From NCBI GenBank assembly GCA_902465325.1, contig CABQMV010000014.1, positions 1 through 23,741 on the forward strand: a DNA stretch of 23,741 bases. Reading direction: 5' to 3'. The first letter of the stretch is position 1; each line of letters starts with the position of its first letter. The notes under the pieces are model-generated. The model had not been told where the DNA came from. It searched no databases and saw nothing but the letters and a program-made list of their open reading frames with translations. Below are positions 21,496 through 23,741 of the stretch, piece by piece. The position numbers and the translations under genes are program-made. The stretch is from an uncultured Oscillospiraceae bacterium (GTDB lineage: Bacteria > Bacillota > Clostridia > UBA1212 > SIG427).

Positions 21496-21519
21496 GAAAA
21501 ACCCCCGAGAAATCGGAGG
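21496..21519 (-). terminator. Intrinsic terminator downstream of the serine recombinase gene
   Basis: On the minus strand CCTCCGA and TCGGGGG form a 7-bp stem (one T-G pair) around a 4-nt loop, followed by TTTTTC. It lies about 145 bp after the recombinase stop codon. Confidence 0.7.
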
Positions 21520-21666
21520 CTTTTCTCACGCCGCACCGCTATCAGTGTGACGTCATAATATGTGTAAGGACTATAAAAAAGATATTTTCGGCCGTTTTGC
21601 GTATGACTTCGAACTCTCACAAAATATCTTGAGCTTTCTAATTTAGTGTGTGGTGGTGAGCCACCG

Positions 21667-23334
21667 TCAGTCGATCAGTGGCTGTACCACCTTGAGACCG
21701 CCTACAAAAATCACCGTGATCTGTTCTTTGGAATCTACCGTTATGCATTCGAGCAGTTGTCTTACGATCTGCTCATCGTATTCCATCGGGCGGTTTTTCA
21801 GTCCGTCCAGGATGGTGTATATATCGTCGAGTCGGGTTTTGGTTTGCTCTCTTTTGAGCTGACCGTCTTGGATGGCGGCGAGCTGCTGTTGCAGTGCGAC
21901 CTTTTCATCCATGAGCCGTTTGGCTTTTTCTTCATCGAAGGCATCCACCGTTTCGGTGGATATTTTTGATAGCATTGCTTTGAATTCTGCATCGATCTCT
22001 GCGATTCGGATTTGCAGTTCCATGCTGTTGTCCTCGGTCGGCTCGTTTTCCAAGGCCATACCGATGTGTACTTTCAGAGTCTGCAGCACACCGAGGTTTT
22101 GCTGTGCCGTTTCCATGATGGCTCTCATGACGGCTCGTTGCAGGATGCTTTCCTCTACAGTCGGTGAGTTGTGGCAGTATTTCTTGCCAAAGTCAAGCCG
22201 ATTGATACATCTCCACACAATCTTCTTTTGCCCTTTTACCGTCCATGTGCATCTGCGGTACGGTGTCTTGCATTCTCCGCAGACGAGCAGTTCGGTCATG
22301 GCGTATTTGCTTGAGTATTTGCCTTGCTCGGTTTTCGTGCCGACCTTTTTGGTCTTGGGCTTTCCGGCACGTCTTGCGAGTTCCTCTTGGACTCTGCCGA
22401 AGGTGACTGCATCGATGATGGCAGGATGGTTGTTCTCGATGTAGTATTTCGGGCGCTCGCCGTTGTTGACCATGACCTTTTTGGATAGGCAGTCTTTGAT
22501 GTAGGTCTTGTTGATGACCGCATCGCCCTTGTATTTCTCATTGGAGAGGATGGACTGGATTGTGGTCATCGACCATACTGCTTTTCCTTTGGGGCTTGGG
22601 ATTTGCATATCTTCGAGCTTTTGGGCGATACCGCCGAGGCTGTCGCCTGCGAGGAAGCGTTCATATATAAATCTTACGGTTTCCGCTTCTTCGGGATCGA
22701 TTTCGGGTTTGCCGTCAGCTCCTTTTCGATAGCCGAGGAAGTTCTTGTAGTGGAACGGCACGTTGCCTTCCTTTGCGCTCCGTGCCTTGCCCCATTTCAC
22801 GTTGGCGCTGATATTCTCGGATTCGCTCTGTGCGATGCATCCGTAGATGGTAATATAAAACTCTGCGCCGGGTTGGTTAGTGTAGATTCCTTGTTCCTCG
22901 AAGTACACCACCACGCCCAGGTCGTTGAGCATTCGGACGAACTTGAGGCAGTCCACGGTGTTTCTTGCGAAGCGGGCGATGGACTTAACGATGATCATGT
23001 CGATCTTGCCTTGCTTGCATCGGCGGATCATTCGGTTGAACTCATCACGCTTTTTGTAGCTCGTTCCGGTGATACCCTTGTCGGCGTAGATGCCTTCGAG
23101 TATCCATCCCGACTCGGCGTTGATGCGGTCGGTGTAGTGCTTGACCTGCGTTTCGTAGCTATGGAGCTGCTCCTCTTGCTTTGTGGACACTCGGCAGTAG
23201 GCTGCCACTCGCAAGGCTCGGTATGTTGTTTTTACGGTTTCGTGGATCGGGATGGTTGGTTCTATGACTCTTACCACTCTCGGTGGGCTGACCGTATCAT
23301 TGTTACATACCTCCCATACGGATTCCTTGTTCAT
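21667..23334 (-). CDS. Large serine recombinase (TnpX/TndX-like site-specific integrase)
   Basis: The 555-residue protein has an N-terminal resolvase domain with catalytic S50 (AAYCRVSTKQEEQ), conserved arginines in IARFARNTVDCL and the GIYADKGITGTSYKKR loop. A Recombinase domain lies near 190-310 (GYRKGADGKPEIDPEEAETV), then a zinc ribbon (CGECKTPYRRC, later WRC and YC), then a coiled coil near 470-510. Such enzymes integrate and excise transposons and integrative elements. The ATG at 23334 lacks a good ribosome binding site, while GGGAGGT is found further in near 23310, so the real start may be a later codon or depend on coupling to the overlapping upstream gene. It appears full length. A cognate att site was not found. 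Confidence 0.92.
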   Translation of the reverse strand: MNKESVWEVCNNDTVSPPRVVRVIEPTIPIHETVKTTYRALRVAAYCRVSTKQEEQLHSYETQVKHYTDRINAESGWILEGIYADKGITGTSYKKRDEFNRMIRRCKQGKIDMIIVKSIARFARNTVDCLKFVRMLNDLGVVVYFEEQGIYTNQPGAEFYITIYGCIAQSESENISANVKWGKARSAKEGNVPFHYKNFLGYRKGADGKPEIDPEEAETVRFIYERFLAGDSLGGIAQKLEDMQIPSPKGKAVWSMTTIQSILSNEKYKGDAVINKTYIKDCLSKKVMVNNGERPKYYIENNHPAIIDAVTFGRVQEELARRAGKPKTKKVGTKTEQGKYSSKYAMTELLVCGECKTPYRRCTWTVKGQKKIVWRCINRLDFGKKYCHNSPTVEESILQRAVMRAIMETAQQNLGVLQTLKVHIGMALENEPTEDNSMELQIRIAEIDAEFKAMLSKISTETVDAFDEEKAKRLMDEKVALQQQLAAIQDGQLKREQTKTRLDDIYTILDGLKNRPMEYDEQIVRQLLECITVDSKEQITVIFVGGLKVVQPLID

Positions 23335-23666
23335 TGTCGAGTACGTCGCTGATGGAGTAATCCGGCTCCATGCAGACGAAGCCGGAGGATACGAACAGAC
23401 CGTTCAGCTCGGAGGCGATATGGTCGCCCAGCATATCGTAGTCGATAAAATCCACCACGGTGTCGGGTACTGCGTATTCGGGATCGTGTTCCACGAAATG
23501 CTTTCCCACGTCCTCGTTATCCTCGGCTTCTTCTATCAGCGTGAAGAGACCGAGGCTGTTTGCGAGAGCTGCGATGGATTTGGCATCCTCGATTCCGGCG
23601 TATTCCGCTACGGCGGTCAGCTTAGTGCTGTGCCTTTCGCTGCATTTCTTCTTGATATATGGTCAT
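23303..23666 (-). pseudogene. Antirestriction ArdA-like protein, frameshifted near its start
   Basis: GGAGGT precedes an ATG at 23666 that opens MTIYQEEMQRKAQH and hits TAA at 23622. One base out of phase, the same sense continues as TKLTAVAEYAGIEDAKSIAA, LANSLGLFTLIEEAEDNEDV and, near the end, VVDFIDYDMLGDHIASELNG, with a stop at 23303. The two pieces read as one protein of about 120 residues resembling the C-terminal part of ArdA-like proteins, which mimic DNA to block restriction enzymes. A single-base frameshift near codon 14 is the simplest explanation; programmed frameshifting or a sequencing error are alternatives. Its end overlaps the recombinase start, as in a mobile-element operon. 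An internal ATG at 23509 would give only 68 residues. Confidence 0.55.
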
Positions 23667-23693
23667 TTTCGTTACCTCCGTTATTCTTGTGAT

Positions 23694-23727
23694 AATAAAA
23701 AATCGGAGGACAGATCCTGTACCTCCG
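23694..23727 (-). terminator. Intrinsic terminator of a minus-strand gene beyond the right edge
   Basis: CGGAGGACAG and CTGT-A-CCTCCG form a 10-bp stem with a one-base bulge and a 3-nt loop. On the minus strand it is followed by ATTTTTTATT. It lies about 30 bp upstream of the ArdA-like start and ends a transcript from outside the window. Confidence 0.8.
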
Positions 23728-23741
23728 TAATGTTTGTCAGA

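Larger units (their letters stand above)
21221..21666. other. AT-rich intergenic region between the unknown gene and the recombinase gene
   Basis: This 446-bp gap holds three direct repeats near its left end and a terminator for the recombinase transcript. On the minus strand a start-less open stretch just upstream of the 350-residue gene ends NLNVADYEVDIELAFELT; it may be a coding scrap or a product of the repeats. No RNA gene or attachment site could be identified. Confidence 0.5.

Noticed and set aside
21872..23352. Plus-strand open frames of 190 and 249 codons
   Set aside because: Both mirror the serine recombinase gene on the minus strand and show no family features.

Overview
The window looks like chromosomal DNA of a strictly anaerobic gut-type Clostridia member, probably Lachnospiraceae or close kin. 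The reasons are strong AGGAGG-type ribosome binding sites, textbook sigma-A promoters, a T-box leader, many intrinsic terminators, an Hdr/Flx-type iron-sulfur enzyme set, and mobile-element genes of the kind common in Lachnospiraceae. The species assignment is inference; there is no rRNA or marker gene here.

Layout. (1) Positions 1-2100 are accessory debris: a decayed IS3-family transposase, a small excisionase-type helix-turn-helix gene with a 91-residue partner, and a DUF3789-like membrane microprotein, separated by hairpins. (2) Positions 2100-7138 hold stand-alone genes: a start-less fragment of a cysteine-rich DUF6144-like protein, a Cu/Zn superoxide dismutase-like gene (both minus strand), then on the plus strand a secreted LamG-fold surface protein, a tryptophan T-box leader with a TrpB2-type tryptophan synthase beta chain, and a signal-less GH33 sialidase. 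(3) Positions 7141-18940 form one long plus-strand operon, from a near-perfect promoter to a terminator: hdrB, hdrC, hdrA, mvhD/flxD-like, two FlxB/FlxC-type iron-sulfur proteins, a FlxA-type FAD/NAD(P) reductase, a fumarate reductase iron-sulfur subunit, a fumarate reductase flavoprotein, an AspT/SucE-type dicarboxylate transporter, and the two subunits of a class I fumarase. (4) From about 19124 to the end lies a second accessory region: an ECF sigma factor cut off after region 2, an orphan C-terminal coding scrap, the first 42 codons of a type III methyltransferase, an XRE regulator, an unrecognised 350-residue protein, a large serine recombinase and a frameshifted ArdA-like antirestriction gene. 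It continues beyond the right edge.

How the central operon works together (inference from families and gene order). Fumarase turns malate into fumarate, the FrdAB-like pair reduces fumarate to succinate, and the AspT/SucE-like carrier could export succinate or exchange it for another dicarboxylate. Electrons would come from NADH at the FlxA-like protein, pass through the FlxB/C-like and MvhD-like proteins to the HdrA flavin, and there bifurcate: one branch to ferredoxin, the other through HdrC and HdrB to the fumarate reductase. No membrane anchor or cytochrome b subunit is present, so this would be a soluble, electron-bifurcating NADH:ferredoxin/fumarate reductase. That is the most notable system in the window; the reaction itself is not shown by sequence alone.
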